Below are positions 4,761-12,941 of a stretch of DNA of 14,291 nt, piece by piece. The notes beneath the pieces were generated by a model. The model ran no database searches and was not told the DNA's origin. It worked only from the letters and a program-made list of their open reading frames with translations. How positions within the stretch are numbered: position 1 is the stretch's first letter; the number at the start of each line of letters is the position of its first letter. The stretch lies in NCBI GenBank assembly GCA_900752445.1, contig CAADVN010000217.1, positions 1 through 14,291 of the forward strand, in the 5' to 3' direction. Source of the DNA: an uncultured Oscillospiraceae bacterium (GTDB lineage Bacteria > Bacillota > Clostridia > Oscillospirales > Oscillospiraceae). Both the position numbers and the translations under genes were made by a program.

Positions 4761-6785
4761 TCAGCCGACAGCACAGATAAGCCAGCACAAGGCCTCAAGG
4801 ACAATGGTGCAGACCAGGACTGAGGTAATGCCGGCCCTGACCTTGGACGAAATAAGCTCCGTTACAAGCACCGCCAGAACTGAGGCCGCGGCGCAGGCGA
4901 GGGTGGATGCCGCGAGAACTGCCCAGAGCGGCAAAAACTCCGGCAGCGCGGAAAACAGCTCCAGCGACGCCGCGCTTGCGCCGAGTTCGGGCAGGCCGTA
5001 GGTCAGCGCCGTCGCCGCAAGCCTCGGCACATACGCCGCCGTCGCGCACAGGAGCGCAAACACGAAACCCGCCGCGCGCTTCCTGCGCCGCACATCCCGC
5101 CGCGCGCCTGCGGAATTTATCAGCTGCTCCACGCCCGTCTCCGCGTCCATGCAGAAGAAAAAGGGCAGCGACAACGAGAGCGCCAGGAACATCTTAGCAG
5201 TGTCCGAAATGGCATCAGCCCGGCCCTGCGCGCCGTAAAGCAGCTCATAGGGCGTCTTGTACACATAGCTCTCGCCCTCGCCCAGCGCCTCGTACTGTGC
5301 GCGGGCTTCGAGAAACGCAGCCTCAGCCTCCAACTCGCGCAGGATGCTGTTGCCCATGCCCGACGCCGCGCCGCCCTGTGTGCTCTGCATGAGGGCGGCA
5401 TAGTCCTCGCGCAGGGCGTCGAACCGCGCCGCCTCCGCGAGAATATACGCGTCCTTCTCCGCGTCCGGCGCTCCCGAGAGCACGGAGCTGTACTGCCTGT
5501 ACTGCGGCTCCTGCACCGTGCCGGAGCCGATGTCAAGGTTGACCCAGACCTGCACCAGCAGCAGCGCGCCGAGCACGGCCAGCGCCCCGCTCGAGAGAAA
5601 GAGCTTGCGCAGCTCGTGCCGCATCGGGTGTAGATGCAGGCCCAGCGCGAACCCGGCCCGGCTCCGGCGCGAGGCCGTCACCGCGCTGCGCTTTACAAAG
5701 AGCGCCCAGCCGCCCGCCGCGCACAGTACGGCGAGCAGAACGCAGAACGCCGCCGTCGCCGCAAGCCTCGGCACCGGCAGGCTGAAGAAGTTAAGGAAAA
5801 GCAGCCCGTCAAAGAGCCTTGCCGTCTCGCCCGCAGCCGCGAGATTGAGGCAGCGCGGCAGATTCACGGGCAGAGCCGAGAGCGCAAATGACAGGGCCGC
5901 CGCCAGCGCGCAGGCCGGCAGCGCCAAAGCGCCCCTGAGCGCCGAGGCCGCCAGCGTGAAAAAGCCCGCGCAGGCGAGGAGCCACAGCGCCTTCATGAGG
6001 AAAAACAGCGCGAGAAAGCCGCCAATGTCGAGCTCATACGGGCAGGCCGTGAACCCGTACACCGCCTGAACCGGCAGGCTCAAGTCCACAGGGCCGAACT
6101 CGCACACGGCTATTATGCCGCAGCCCGCGTACATGAGCGCCGCGGGTATGAGCGCCGAGGCCGCGACTGCTGTAAACTTCCGGCAATACAGTTCGCCGCG
6201 CCCGCGCTTTGTGGGCCGCAGCAGGCAGAGCGCGCCGCTCTCACGCTCTCGAGAGAACAAGATCAGCGCCGCAGTCAGGGAAAAGAGCAGCGCAAATATG
6301 TCAGGCAGCCTTAAGCCGAGCAGCAGCTCAATCCCGCCCGTGAACACCACGGGGACTTCCAGCTCCAGCAACCGCGAGTGGACCTCCTCCGTCCGCTCAA
6401 TGGAGCGCATAGCGAAGCCGCCGTCCGTGCCGAAAAGCCCGCTGTGCAGCTTCGCCGCCGCCTCGGCACAGGTGAGCCGCACGAACTCGCCATAGCCCCG
6501 CGCGGCCTCGATGCGGGCGGCGGTCTCATCCACGAGACGCATCTCACTGTATATGTCGCCGGTCAGCAGCTTGCCGTCATAGTCCTCATTGCCCGTGAGG
6601 ACATACTCCCACAGCTCGGACTGAAGCGCGGTGATGTCGCCCTCGTAGCCGTACATGGCCTGCACCTCGCGCAGCCCGCTGTCCACGACTTCGCCTCGGA
6701 AGAAAAGCAGGCAGGCGATGAACAAACCGAGCGCCAACAGGGCGACGACGCGCTCGGCCAGCACCTTGCGCAGCTCCCAGCTCAT
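4761..6785 (-). CDS. ABC-2-type transporter permease with two duplicated halves
   Basis: This 674-residue membrane protein is the channel part of an ABC transporter encoded with the ATPase upstream. Its start ATG overlaps the ATPase stop (ATGA, 4 bp). Each half has the same plan. It opens with an ELRK motif at a short N-terminal helix (residues 4-7 and 391-394) and a first membrane segment (about 12-29 and 397-415). A large loop with charged helices follows (about 30-158 and 416-528), then a membrane segment (about 160-178 and 530-546) leading into an E-(S/T)-G then Arg-rich cytoplasmic stretch (180-203 and 548-571). Several more hydrophobic segments close each half. The extracytoplasmic loops are typical of ABC-2 permeases of unknown substrate in Bacillota. 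A single gene thus probably supplies both transmembrane domains. Substrate unknown; export of a peptide or lipid-like compound is possible. Confidence 0.85.
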   Translation of the reverse strand: MSWELRKVLAERVVALLALGLFIACLLFFRGEVVDSGLREVQAMYGYEGDITALQSELWEYVLTGNEDYDGKLLTGDIYSEMRLVDETAARIEAARGYGEFVRLTCAEAAAKLHSGLFGTDGGFAMRSIERTEEVHSRLLELEVPVVFTGGIELLLGLRLPDIFALLFSLTAALILFSRERESGALCLLRPTKRGRGELYCRKFTAVAASALIPAALMYAGCGIIAVCEFGPVDLSLPVQAVYGFTACPYELDIGGFLALFFLMKALWLLACAGFFTLAASALRGALALPACALAAALSFALSALPVNLPRCLNLAAAGETARLFDGLLFLNFFSLPVPRLAATAAFCVLLAVLCAAGGWALFVKRSAVTASRRSRAGFALGLHLHPMRHELRKLFLSSGALAVLGALLLVQVWVNLDIGSGTVQEPQYRQYSSVLSGAPDAEKDAYILAEAARFDALREDYAALMQSTQGGAASGMGNSILRELEAEAAFLEARAQYEALGEGESYVYKTPYELLYGAQGRADAISDTAKMFLALSLSLPFFFCMDAETGVEQLINSAGARRDVRRRKRAAGFVFALLCATAAYVPRLAATALTYGLPELGASAASLELFSALPEFLPLWAVLAASTLACAAASVLAVLVTELISSKVRAGITSVLVCTIVLEALCWLICAVG

Positions 6786-7654
6786 AGCCCGACCTCGTCG
6801 CCGAAGCGGTGCAGGTAGACGTCCTCGAGCAGCGGCTCAGCCTCGCGGCAGGGGAAGGGCGGGCGCGTTCCGCTTATGAGCCGCACCGCCACGCCCTCGC
6901 CGCTGCGGCGCAGGGAGCTGACCGGCCCGAGCTTTGAGACCTCGCCCAGCTTGTCCTCGGGCAGCTCGACCTCCCAGACCTTGCCGCGCATATCCGCACA
7001 GAGCTTCTGCGGCGTCTCCTGCGCTAAAATCTCGCCGCCGGAGATGAGGATGAGCTCGCGGGCGACGTACTCCACGTCCGGTACGACGTGGGTCGAGAGC
7101 AATACGATCTTGTGCAGGGCCTCGCCAGCAATGAGGTTGCGGACGGCTATGCGCTGCTTGGGGTCGAGGCCCGCCGTCGGCTCGTCCAGCACGAGGATGT
7201 CCGGGTCGTCCAGCATCGCCTGGGCCAGCAGCAGCCGCTGCTTCATGCCGCCGGAGAGCGCCCGCGTAGGCTTCCGGCGCACCTCCAGCAGCCCGAGGCG
7301 GCCCAGGAGCAGCTCCGTGTGCTCCTGCGCGCGCCTTTTCGGCATCCCGCGCAGGGAGGCCATGTAGTAGAGGAAGCTCTCACAGGAGAAGCCGGGGTAG
7401 AGCGTCTGCTGCTGGGGCATATAGCCCAGCCTCGCGCGGAAGTCGCGGCCCAGCTTGCGTATATCCTCGCCGTCGAAGCGGATGACGCCGGAGTCGGCCT
7501 CGAGGTTGCCGGTGAGGATGTTCATGAGCGTGCTCTTGCCCGCGCCGTTCGGCCCCAGCAGGCCATAGATGCCCTCGCGCAGGACAAAGCTTACGCCCTT
7601 GAGCGCGCGTTTTTCCCCGTAGCTCTTGGCTACCGCATCAAAGGAAAGCTCCAT
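6782..7654 (-). CDS. ABC transporter ATP-binding protein
   Basis: This 290-residue cytoplasmic ATPase powers the permease encoded next to it. All motifs are present: Walker A GPNGAGKST (34-42), Q-loop at MPQQQ (79-83), signature LSGGMKQR (133-140), Walker B ILVLDEP (153-159), D-loop AGLD (161-164) and the switch histidine in STHV (H189). The C-terminal 80 residues after the nucleotide-binding domain are of the kind seen in CcmA/NatA-like export ATPases. It starts 4 bp after the lipoprotein stop, with only a weak GGGTGAGG site, so coupling to the upstream gene is likely. Its stop overlaps the permease start. The substrate cannot be told from the ATPase. Confidence 0.95.
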   Translation of the reverse strand: MELSFDAVAKSYGEKRALKGVSFVLREGIYGLLGPNGAGKSTLMNILTGNLEADSGVIRFDGEDIRKLGRDFRARLGYMPQQQTLYPGFSCESFLYYMASLRGMPKRRAQEHTELLLGRLGLLEVRRKPTRALSGGMKQRLLLAQAMLDDPDILVLDEPTAGLDPKQRIAVRNLIAGEALHKIVLLSTHVVPDVEYVARELILISGGEILAQETPQKLCADMRGKVWEVELPEDKLGEVSKLGPVSSLRRSGEGVAVRLISGTRPPFPCREAEPLLEDVYLHRFGDEVGL

Positions 7655-7658
7655 GCCC

Positions 7659-8903
7659 TCACCCCATAACTGTCAGCGCGTCGTAGTTCTCTGCGTAGTA
7701 GTCCGCCTTGCTTATGACGCCGTGGACGCTGTCCTCGCGTGTGCGTATGCCGTAGATATACCCTGCACACTCAGCCGAGGGCGAGATGACTATGATGTCG
7801 TCCGCCGCGCTGCGCCCCTCGTTTTCCATCAGCGTTTCCGGCCCGCCCGAGAGGTCACAGCAGCGCAGTTCCAGCGTGCCGGCGTTGGAGATACAGAAGG
7901 CCCTGCCGTCCATGGCCCAGAAGTTCGCCAGCCCCTCGTGCGAGCACAGCTCGCGGCTCTCGCCCGCGGCGAAGTCGTAGCAGTAGAGCGTGTCGCCCAC
8001 GGCGTAGAGGGAGAGGTCGCCGTAGCGGCACAAAAACAGCGAGGAGCTCAGCCAGACGTCCTCCGAGGTGAGCGTCTCATATGCACCCATGTCGAAGCTG
8101 TAGAGCCGCAGTTCGGTGCTCAGGTGCTCGGCTGCGTAGCCGTTGAGGTACTCTGCGTAGTCGCCCTCGGGAAACTGCTCGGCGTATTCCGAGAAGGTGA
8201 GCGGCTCGGCGTCGTAGCCGCTCACGAGCAGCAGCACGCTCTGGCCGTCGGAGCCTGCAAAGTTCACGCTCTCGGAGCCGGAAAAGAGCGTCTCCGTCCC
8301 GCCGCCCGAGAGGTCAACGCGCAAAAACAGGCTTTCGCTGCTCACTCCGTCCGTGGACATGGTATTTTTATAGAAGCTGCCGTAGATATAACCGTGTGAG
8401 ATGTAGGCGTTGCCCGTGCGGTATGATACCTCACCCGTGGACTCGAACGCAGCCACGACCTCGCGCTTGCGCGTCTCGGGGTCTATGCGCCGGATGACGA
8501 CGCTGCCGTCGGGCTCGTTGGAGATAGACCACCAGGCCCCGCCGTAGGGCGCGAAGTACGCGACGTCCTCGCCTATCCAGGCCTCGCAGCTCTCGTCCGT
8601 GTGGTAACAGCCGCTCTGCGAGCACATGGCGAACATCTGCCCGTACTCGGGGTCGTAATAGCTGAGCATTTTGCTGCCGGGTATGTAGAAGCCGAGTCCG
8701 TTCTCGGTGGAGCACCAACCCATATTCGCCAAGCACATGGCCCTGTTCTCCTCCGGCGGCGCTGTGCGGTCAATATCTGCGCCTGGCGTGGCTTGAGACG
8801 AAATGCCTGGCGACTCCTCAGGAGCTTCGCTGCAGCCGCAAAGAAAGCAAAACCCGAGAATGATTGCGGTTGACACCGCTATGGCCAAACCTTTGTGCCT
8901 CAC
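7659..8903 (-). CDS. Lipoprotein of the ABC operon, predicted beta-propeller-like
   Basis: The start is GTG 8903 with AAGGAGG 7 nt upstream. The 414-residue product has a lipoprotein signal peptide: RHK, a hydrophobic core, and the lipobox LCGC with the lipidated cysteine at C24. It is expected outside the cytoplasmic membrane. A Ser/Pro/Glu-rich linker (25-55) follows. Residues 93-109 hold a Cys-rich motif (MCSQSGCYHTDESCEAW) of the kind common in clostridial cell-surface lipoproteins. The rest is rich in repeating aromatic strands (YIYGSFYK, LYSFDMGAYE, LYCYDFAAGE), suggesting a DUF5050-like propeller. As first gene before an ATPase and permease it may sense or bind the transported compound. 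Exact ligand unknown. Confidence 0.85.
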   Translation of the reverse strand: MRHKGLAIAVSTAIILGFCFLCGCSEAPEESPGISSQATPGADIDRTAPPEENRAMCLANMGWCSTENGLGFYIPGSKMLSYYDPEYGQMFAMCSQSGCYHTDESCEAWIGEDVAYFAPYGGAWWSISNEPDGSVVIRRIDPETRKREVVAAFESTGEVSYRTGNAYISHGYIYGSFYKNTMSTDGVSSESLFLRVDLSGGGTETLFSGSESVNFAGSDGQSVLLLVSGYDAEPLTFSEYAEQFPEGDYAEYLNGYAAEHLSTELRLYSFDMGAYETLTSEDVWLSSSLFLCRYGDLSLYAVGDTLYCYDFAAGESRELCSHEGLANFWAMDGRAFCISNAGTLELRCCDLSGGPETLMENEGRSAADDIIVISPSAECAGYIYGIRTREDSVHGVISKADYYAENYDALTVMG

Positions 8904-9070
8904 TTGCCGCCCTCCTTACACCATCTAATGCGTTTTTGAGGCTCACTGTGAGCGTGGATTGCAATACTCTTGCCAAATGTGTGAATACGGCAGCGCTTAA
9001 TGCCAAATGGGATAGAGGCACTGCAATGCAAATCCTTGGCGACGCTATTTTCCCTGAGACGTCCCCCAGA
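8904..9070. promoter_or_regulatory. Intergenic gap with a 9-bp direct repeat upstream of the lipoprotein gene
   Basis: The motif TGCCAAATG occurs at 8971-8979 and 9001-9009, exactly 30 bp apart (about three helical turns), 68-106 bp upstream of the lipoprotein start. It could be an operator or activator site. No clear sigma-70 promoter and no terminator for the anti-sigma gene were found, so the five leftward genes could also be one transcript. Confidence 0.4.
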
Positions 9071-9832
9071 TTATGTCACGCCAGAATAAGTTAACGTCTT
9101 TGCTATTTCAAGCAACCCTGTCTCTCCCAGACAATCGGAGTACAACGTGATGAACATACCGGCATCAATATCTGCCAAAGCCAGAATGGTCACGTCTTCT
9201 CTGACAATAAGCAACCCGCTGTAGCCGGCGACGGTGATTTCGCTGACAGAAGCCGCATTCTCGGTGTTTACATTATGCAAGGAATTCAGGCCTTGCAATA
9301 TGGAAATACAAATATATGCACCAAAACTATTCTCGTAGTAATTCATTGAGGACACACTTGTTTCATTACTACTCATGAGCGTAAATTCATCTGGTATGCC
9401 GCTGTAAGTATAGTCGCCCAGCGACACTTCGCCTCCGCTCATCAAATCCGCAGGCATGGTATCTTCCATACGCAGAGTTGTAGCAACATCCGACACTTCG
9501 ATAATCAAGTTCATAATACCAGCTGTGACAGACGGAAACGCCGCATATGCCGACGTGAACAAAACCAAGACCACAAGGACGACAACGGCAACCTTGCTCA
9601 AAACGCCGTATGCTTTTCTGCCAAACTGTCCGCGCCTGCGCCTGCGGCAGGCTTTCTTAATTGATGCCATGCATCGCTTGTCCAGCTCCGGAGGAATGGC
9701 GAAATCAGGATCGTTTTTCAACTGCTCGTTTTCCTTTTCAATCTGCTCTCCTTCGCGCTCTATCACCCCTTCCATGAGCAGCTCAAAGAGGGCGTTTTCA
9801 TAATTTTCAACGAGCTGTTCATGCCGGGTCAT
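9071..9832 (-). CDS. Membrane anti-sigma factor with C-terminal DUF4367-type domain
   Basis: This 253-residue protein is predicted to hold the ECF sigma factor inactive at the membrane. Residues 1-56 are acidic, helical and cytoplasmic (no zinc-binding CxxC). A strongly basic stretch (57-73, including RRRRR) precedes one membrane helix at about 77-98. The extracytoplasmic part, about 130-250, matches the pattern of DUF4367: YSGIPDEFT, then NTENA, VAGYSG, and FITLYSDCLGETGLLEIAKTL. The gene overlaps the sigma gene by 14 bp and has GGAGG 9 nt before its ATG, a typical sigma/anti-sigma arrangement. Composition is less GC-rich than the ABC genes. Release would require an envelope signal, possibly proteolysis; this is inference. 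Confidence 0.85.
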   Translation of the reverse strand: MTRHEQLVENYENALFELLMEGVIEREGEQIEKENEQLKNDPDFAIPPELDKRCMASIKKACRRRRRGQFGRKAYGVLSKVAVVVLVVLVLFTSAYAAFPSVTAGIMNLIIEVSDVATTLRMEDTMPADLMSGGEVSLGDYTYSGIPDEFTLMSSNETSVSSMNYYENSFGAYICISILQGLNSLHNVNTENAASVSEITVAGYSGLLIVREDVTILALADIDAGMFITLYSDCLGETGLLEIAKTLTYSGVT

Positions 9833-10391
9833 AGCTGAGCCCTCCTTCCTTCATCATTTCAAGCGCTTTGCGCCTGGCGCGGGTCAATTTCATTCGAATG
9901 CTGTCGGGGCTGCAGCCGAACTCTTCGGCCAGCTCCGCGTCGCTCATGCGGAGTATGTACTTGCCCGCCAGCAGCTCTCGCGTATCATCGGGCAGGGTAT
10001 CCCATACCTTCAAAAAATCCCTCTTCTTTTCGTCCATTATAACTACCTCTTCCGGCAGTGGTGCATTATCAGTGACGCAAGCAGCTTCATTGTTTTCGTC
10101 CATGCTTACCAGCCTGCCGCTCTCCCTGGCCCTTTTGCGTATGAAACTAATAGATGTATTTCTAACAGTATAGACGATATATGTTCTCAAAGTGCAACTA
10201 TTAAACGTCCGAAGCAGGTCCTCTTTTCCAATCAGCTTTACAAAGGAGTCATGGATCAGATCCTCAATAATGTTGAAGTCGCCGGTAAATTTTGCAGCCT
10301 CCCTGAACAAGACCGGCTTATAGCGCATATAGAGTTCGGTAAAAAATTGCAGGCTGTCCTCACCATCACACATTGCCATTAGGCAAAGCAT
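9819..10391 (-). CDS. ECF-type RNA polymerase sigma factor
   Basis: I choose the ATG at 10391 because a G-rich site (GGTGGTGGG) lies 6 nt upstream, and it gives 190 residues, the usual length of this family; the frame stays open upstream to 10499 but without a good start. Region 2 is at about 14-85 (QFFTELYMRYKPVLFREAAKF, IIEDLIHDSFVKLI, and the basic helix near TVRNTSISFIRKRAR). Region 4 is at about 129-182, with its helix-turn-helix MSDAELAEEFGCSPDSIRMKLTR split as helices around 149-175. It directs RNA polymerase to envelope-response promoters; targets likely include the flanking ABC operons and its own gene. No ECF-specific promoter motif could be recognised. Confidence 0.92.
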   Translation of the reverse strand: MLCLMAMCDGEDSLQFFTELYMRYKPVLFREAAKFTGDFNIIEDLIHDSFVKLIGKEDLLRTFNSCTLRTYIVYTVRNTSISFIRKRARESGRLVSMDENNEAACVTDNAPLPEEVVIMDEKKRDFLKVWDTLPDDTRELLAGKYILRMSDAELAEEFGCSPDSIRMKLTRARRKALEMMKEGGLSYDPA

Positions 10392-10480
10392 TATTTCCCA
10401 CCACCCTGAGTCATTACGTTCTAATTCTAGTAGTTTGTTATATACTATACTTCTTAAAAAAAGACGAACTATCAGCCAAA

Positions 10481-10500
10481 ATGCAACATCAGCATGCAAC
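10481..10500. repeat. Direct repeat ATGCAAC x2 upstream of the sigma gene
   Basis: ATGCAAC occurs at 10481-10487 and 10494-10500, 13 bp apart, about 90 bp upstream of the sigma start. A possible regulator site; too short to be sure. Confidence 0.35.
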
Positions 10501-10617
10501 TTTTTTGCTGTTCAACAGGCAAAGCAAGCATTATCAATGCTGGAAAATCCATCTACGCTGTATTATATCAGATTTAATTGCGGATGTGTACGATTGATAC
10601 TGGATAATCTAAGTAAT

Positions 10618-10662
10618 AAGTGCAGCAGGGCTGAAATGCTTTTCGTCCCTGTTGCACTTTTT
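10618..10662 (+). terminator. Rightward terminator-like hairpin without an obvious gene
   Basis: A 13-bp stem (10618-10630 with 10647-10659, one G-U pair) ends in TTTTT (10658-10662). On the plus strand it has no gene upstream, since the sigma gene runs the other way. It may end antisense transcripts or a short RNA, or be a relic. Confidence 0.65.
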
Positions 10663-10800
10663 GCAGCATAAGCGTCTTAATGATTGAAGCCAATTCAAAA
10701 CCATTATTAAAAGGGTTTTATGCGAATTCATGAGAATGTAGCGGAATACCATGAGTACGGCAACAATCTCCATCATGTATACACACATGACATAAGGCAT

Positions 10801-10841
10801 ATAAAAATTGCCGCGCCTTCTCGTTCCTTTGAAGGCGCGGC
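10801..10841 (-). terminator. Leftward terminator-like hairpin just before the FtsX permease
   Basis: A perfect 11-bp GC-rich stem (10841-10831 with 10820-10810 on the minus strand) is followed by AATTTTTAT. Nothing real is transcribed leftward into it here. It sits 24 bp before the ATG of the next gene, so it could instead act as a leader hairpin of the rightward mRNA. Confidence 0.6.
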
Positions 10842-10864
10842 TGTTGGAATATGGAGGCGAGGCC

Positions 10865-12937
10865 ATGCACATTTTCTTGAAAAAGGCAAAACGCGAGCCC
10901 GTGTTCATACTGCTGGCGGCCATTTTGGTTCTCGCCTCGGCCTTTTCCTGCCTGGGCTTCGGGGCCTGGGAGAGCGCTATGCGGCAGGTGCGGAGCATCG
11001 AGGGCTCGTACACGACCATCGCCGTGCCCGTCGGCGCCCCGTCCGACCCCGCAGCGGGCGCCATGGAGTACGTCATGGACGAAAACGGCAACACCGTAGG
11101 GCAGATCCGGCCCCAGTACAATGAGGACGGCCGCGTCAGCCACTTCGGCCCCGGTACGGGCGAGCTGCTAAGGACAGTCTACCCATCGGACGTTATAATG
11201 GACGCCGCACGCAGCGCGCCGCAGGTCGTGAGCAGCAGCTCCGGCGCCGCGATGCGTGCTGAGCTCTCGGGCGCTGAGCCGCTCGCCTCGGGCAGCGTGG
11301 ACAGGCTCAGCTACAACCTCGGCTTCGACGAGTGGAACCACAACTTCTGCGTCCTCGCCGTGCGCTGCGTCAAGGTGCTGGACATTGGAATGGAAGGCGG
11401 CGCTTCCGGGAACAGGATAGGCAACGGCCAGAAGGACTACAGCGCCGAGCTCGAGCTGCTCGACTGCCTCGCAATATCCGAGAGCTATTCGCCGGAGGCG
11501 CTCTCCGGCTGCACGCTCACGGTGTTCCCGCTTTACGGCCAGAGCCTGTACAGAGAGGACGGGAGCTTCGTGCTCGAGGAGGGCAAGACCTATGTCGTCC
11601 GGGGCTTTTTCAGCGATCTCAGGGTCGAGAGCCGGCTTGAATACGTCGAGGGCGAGGACGGCGAGCTGGTGAGCAGCGAAGTCCGCAGCGTGGACAGCGA
11701 CGGCCTGCCGCGCTACTTCTATTTCAGCCCCAAGATGCTCGACGGCGTCTCCGGCGCGCAGGAGACGGCGGACGAGGGCAACCCCATCCTCGCCGGAGCG
11801 GAGGGCCTGCGGCTGCTGCAGATGACTGAGCAGCACGAGGGATATTATGATTCCTACTACTGCGCCGCAGAGGGCCAGCCGCCCTTCTGCGCGGGGTATG
11901 AGGGCGACGTGAGCGCCTTCCTTTCCTCGGACGAGGGCCGGGTCTGGCGCGAGGAGATAATCCCCTGGGCAGAGACGAACATAAACTCCGCCGCGGTGGT
12001 GCTGACAGACAACCTCTACGCGCTCTACAACTTCAACTCCGGCACGGCTTCAATCCTGGAGGGCCGGGCCTTCGAGGATGTGGAGTATGAGCAGGGCGCC
12101 GCAGTCTGCCTCGTGAGCGCGGAATTTGCCGCGTACAACGGCCTTGCGCCCGGCGACAGGCTGGGCCTGGACTTCTATGACACCGGCTCGGCGCAGTCGG
12201 AATACTCCATGTTTTCAACGGGCGGCACGGTCACGGAGCTGACGAGCCGCACGCTGGTGATGACGCCGGAAAACCGCATTGGTTTTGAGCAGGAGTACGA
12301 GATCGTCGGCATCTACACCGCGCCGGAGTGGACGCCGGGGCAGCAGAGCTTCACCGCCGAGACCATCTTCGTGCCCAAGGCCTCCGTGCCGGACGCGGAG
12401 CGGTATGAGAGCGACTACGCCGCCTTCCTCAACGCGCTCGAGCTGGAAAACGGTGCGTCGGAGGCGTTTTTGGAATACATGGCCGCACGGGGCATGCCCG
12501 ACAGCTTCATCTGCTTCGACCAGCAATACTCGGCGCTGGAGACCTCCATAGAGGCGCTGACGCAGAACTCGACGCGGCTGCTCGTGCTCAGCTCCGCGGT
12601 CTTTGTGCTGGTGCTGGCCCTGTATATGGCGCTTGCCATGCACAGGATGGGCGGTACGGCCAGAGCCATGCGGCTGCTGGGGCAGTCGGACAGGGCCGTG
12701 TTCCGCGAGATGCAGTTTTTCCTCATCCCGGCGGCGCTCATTTCGGTCATACTCGGCGCTGCGGCTGCGGCGCTGGCCTTCGGCGACCTGACACGGGCCA
12801 TACTCTCGGAGAACATCCGCCTGAGCTTTGCCATGCTGCTCATCTGCGCCCTCGCGCAGTTTGTGATACTCGCGCTCTGCGGCCTTGCCTGCTCAAGGCG
12901 GGTCTCAAAGCGCCCGCTCATGACGGAAAAGAGGTGA
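10865..12937 (+). CDS. FtsX/MacB-type ABC transporter permease (large)
   Basis: The start is ATG 10865, with GGAGG 7 nt upstream; an in-frame ATG at 10808 lies inside a hairpin and has no ribosome binding site. The product has 690 residues. The plan is one N-terminal membrane helix (about 13-33), a very large extracytoplasmic domain (about 35-565), then three membrane helices (about 572-592, 618-639, 653-675). A cytoplasmic motif (GGTARAMRLLGQSDRAVFREM) between the second and third helix matches the FtsX domain (here RAMRLLG). It ends 4 bp before the next permease gene and shares an operon with it and an ATPase. Such transporters extrude peptides or lipids or transmit conformational change across the membrane. 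The 530-residue outer domain is larger than usual MacB domains. Substrate not known. Confidence 0.85.
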   Translation: MHIFLKKAKREPVFILLAAILVLASAFSCLGFGAWESAMRQVRSIEGSYTTIAVPVGAPSDPAAGAMEYVMDENGNTVGQIRPQYNEDGRVSHFGPGTGELLRTVYPSDVIMDAARSAPQVVSSSSGAAMRAELSGAEPLASGSVDRLSYNLGFDEWNHNFCVLAVRCVKVLDIGMEGGASGNRIGNGQKDYSAELELLDCLAISESYSPEALSGCTLTVFPLYGQSLYREDGSFVLEEGKTYVVRGFFSDLRVESRLEYVEGEDGELVSSEVRSVDSDGLPRYFYFSPKMLDGVSGAQETADEGNPILAGAEGLRLLQMTEQHEGYYDSYYCAAEGQPPFCAGYEGDVSAFLSSDEGRVWREEIIPWAETNINSAAVVLTDNLYALYNFNSGTASILEGRAFEDVEYEQGAAVCLVSAEFAAYNGLAPGDRLGLDFYDTGSAQSEYSMFSTGGTVTELTSRTLVMTPENRIGFEQEYEIVGIYTAPEWTPGQQSFTAETIFVPKASVPDAERYESDYAAFLNALELENGASEAFLEYMAARGMPDSFICFDQQYSALETSIEALTQNSTRLLVLSSAVFVLVLALYMALAMHRMGGTARAMRLLGQSDRAVFREMQFFLIPAALISVILGAAAAALAFGDLTRAILSENIRLSFAMLLICALAQFVILALCGLACSRRVSKRPLMTEKR

Positions 12938-12941
12938 CGCG

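Larger units (their letters stand above)
10392..10864. other. 473-bp AT-rich divergent intergenic region
   Basis: This lies between the leftward sigma operon and the rightward permease operon. It holds a 7-bp direct repeat, two terminator-like hairpins pointing at each other (listed separately) and a small inverted repeat CATGT-ATACAC-ACATG (10774-10789). Promoters for both operons should lie here, but none is convincing. A TATAAT reads leftward at about 10560-10566 without a good -35. No gene is supported. Confidence 0.5.

Noticed and set aside
6378..6818. Plus-strand frames in the permease region
   Set aside because: Low-complexity translation in GC-rich DNA opposite a convincing membrane protein.
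7626..8399. Long plus-strand frame (257 codons) opposite the lipoprotein and ATPase genes
   Set aside because: It lies antisense to well supported genes, shows no motif, and such frames are expected in GC-rich DNA.
10663..10864. Riboswitch or attenuator in the leader of the FtsX operon
   Set aside because: Apart from the single hairpin at 10810-10841 no conserved riboswitch core or antiterminator pairing was recognised.
11168..11836. Long minus-strand frame (222 codons) opposite the large FtsX permease
   Set aside because: Antisense shadow without ribosome site or domain; the plus-strand frame has signal, membrane helices and operon context.
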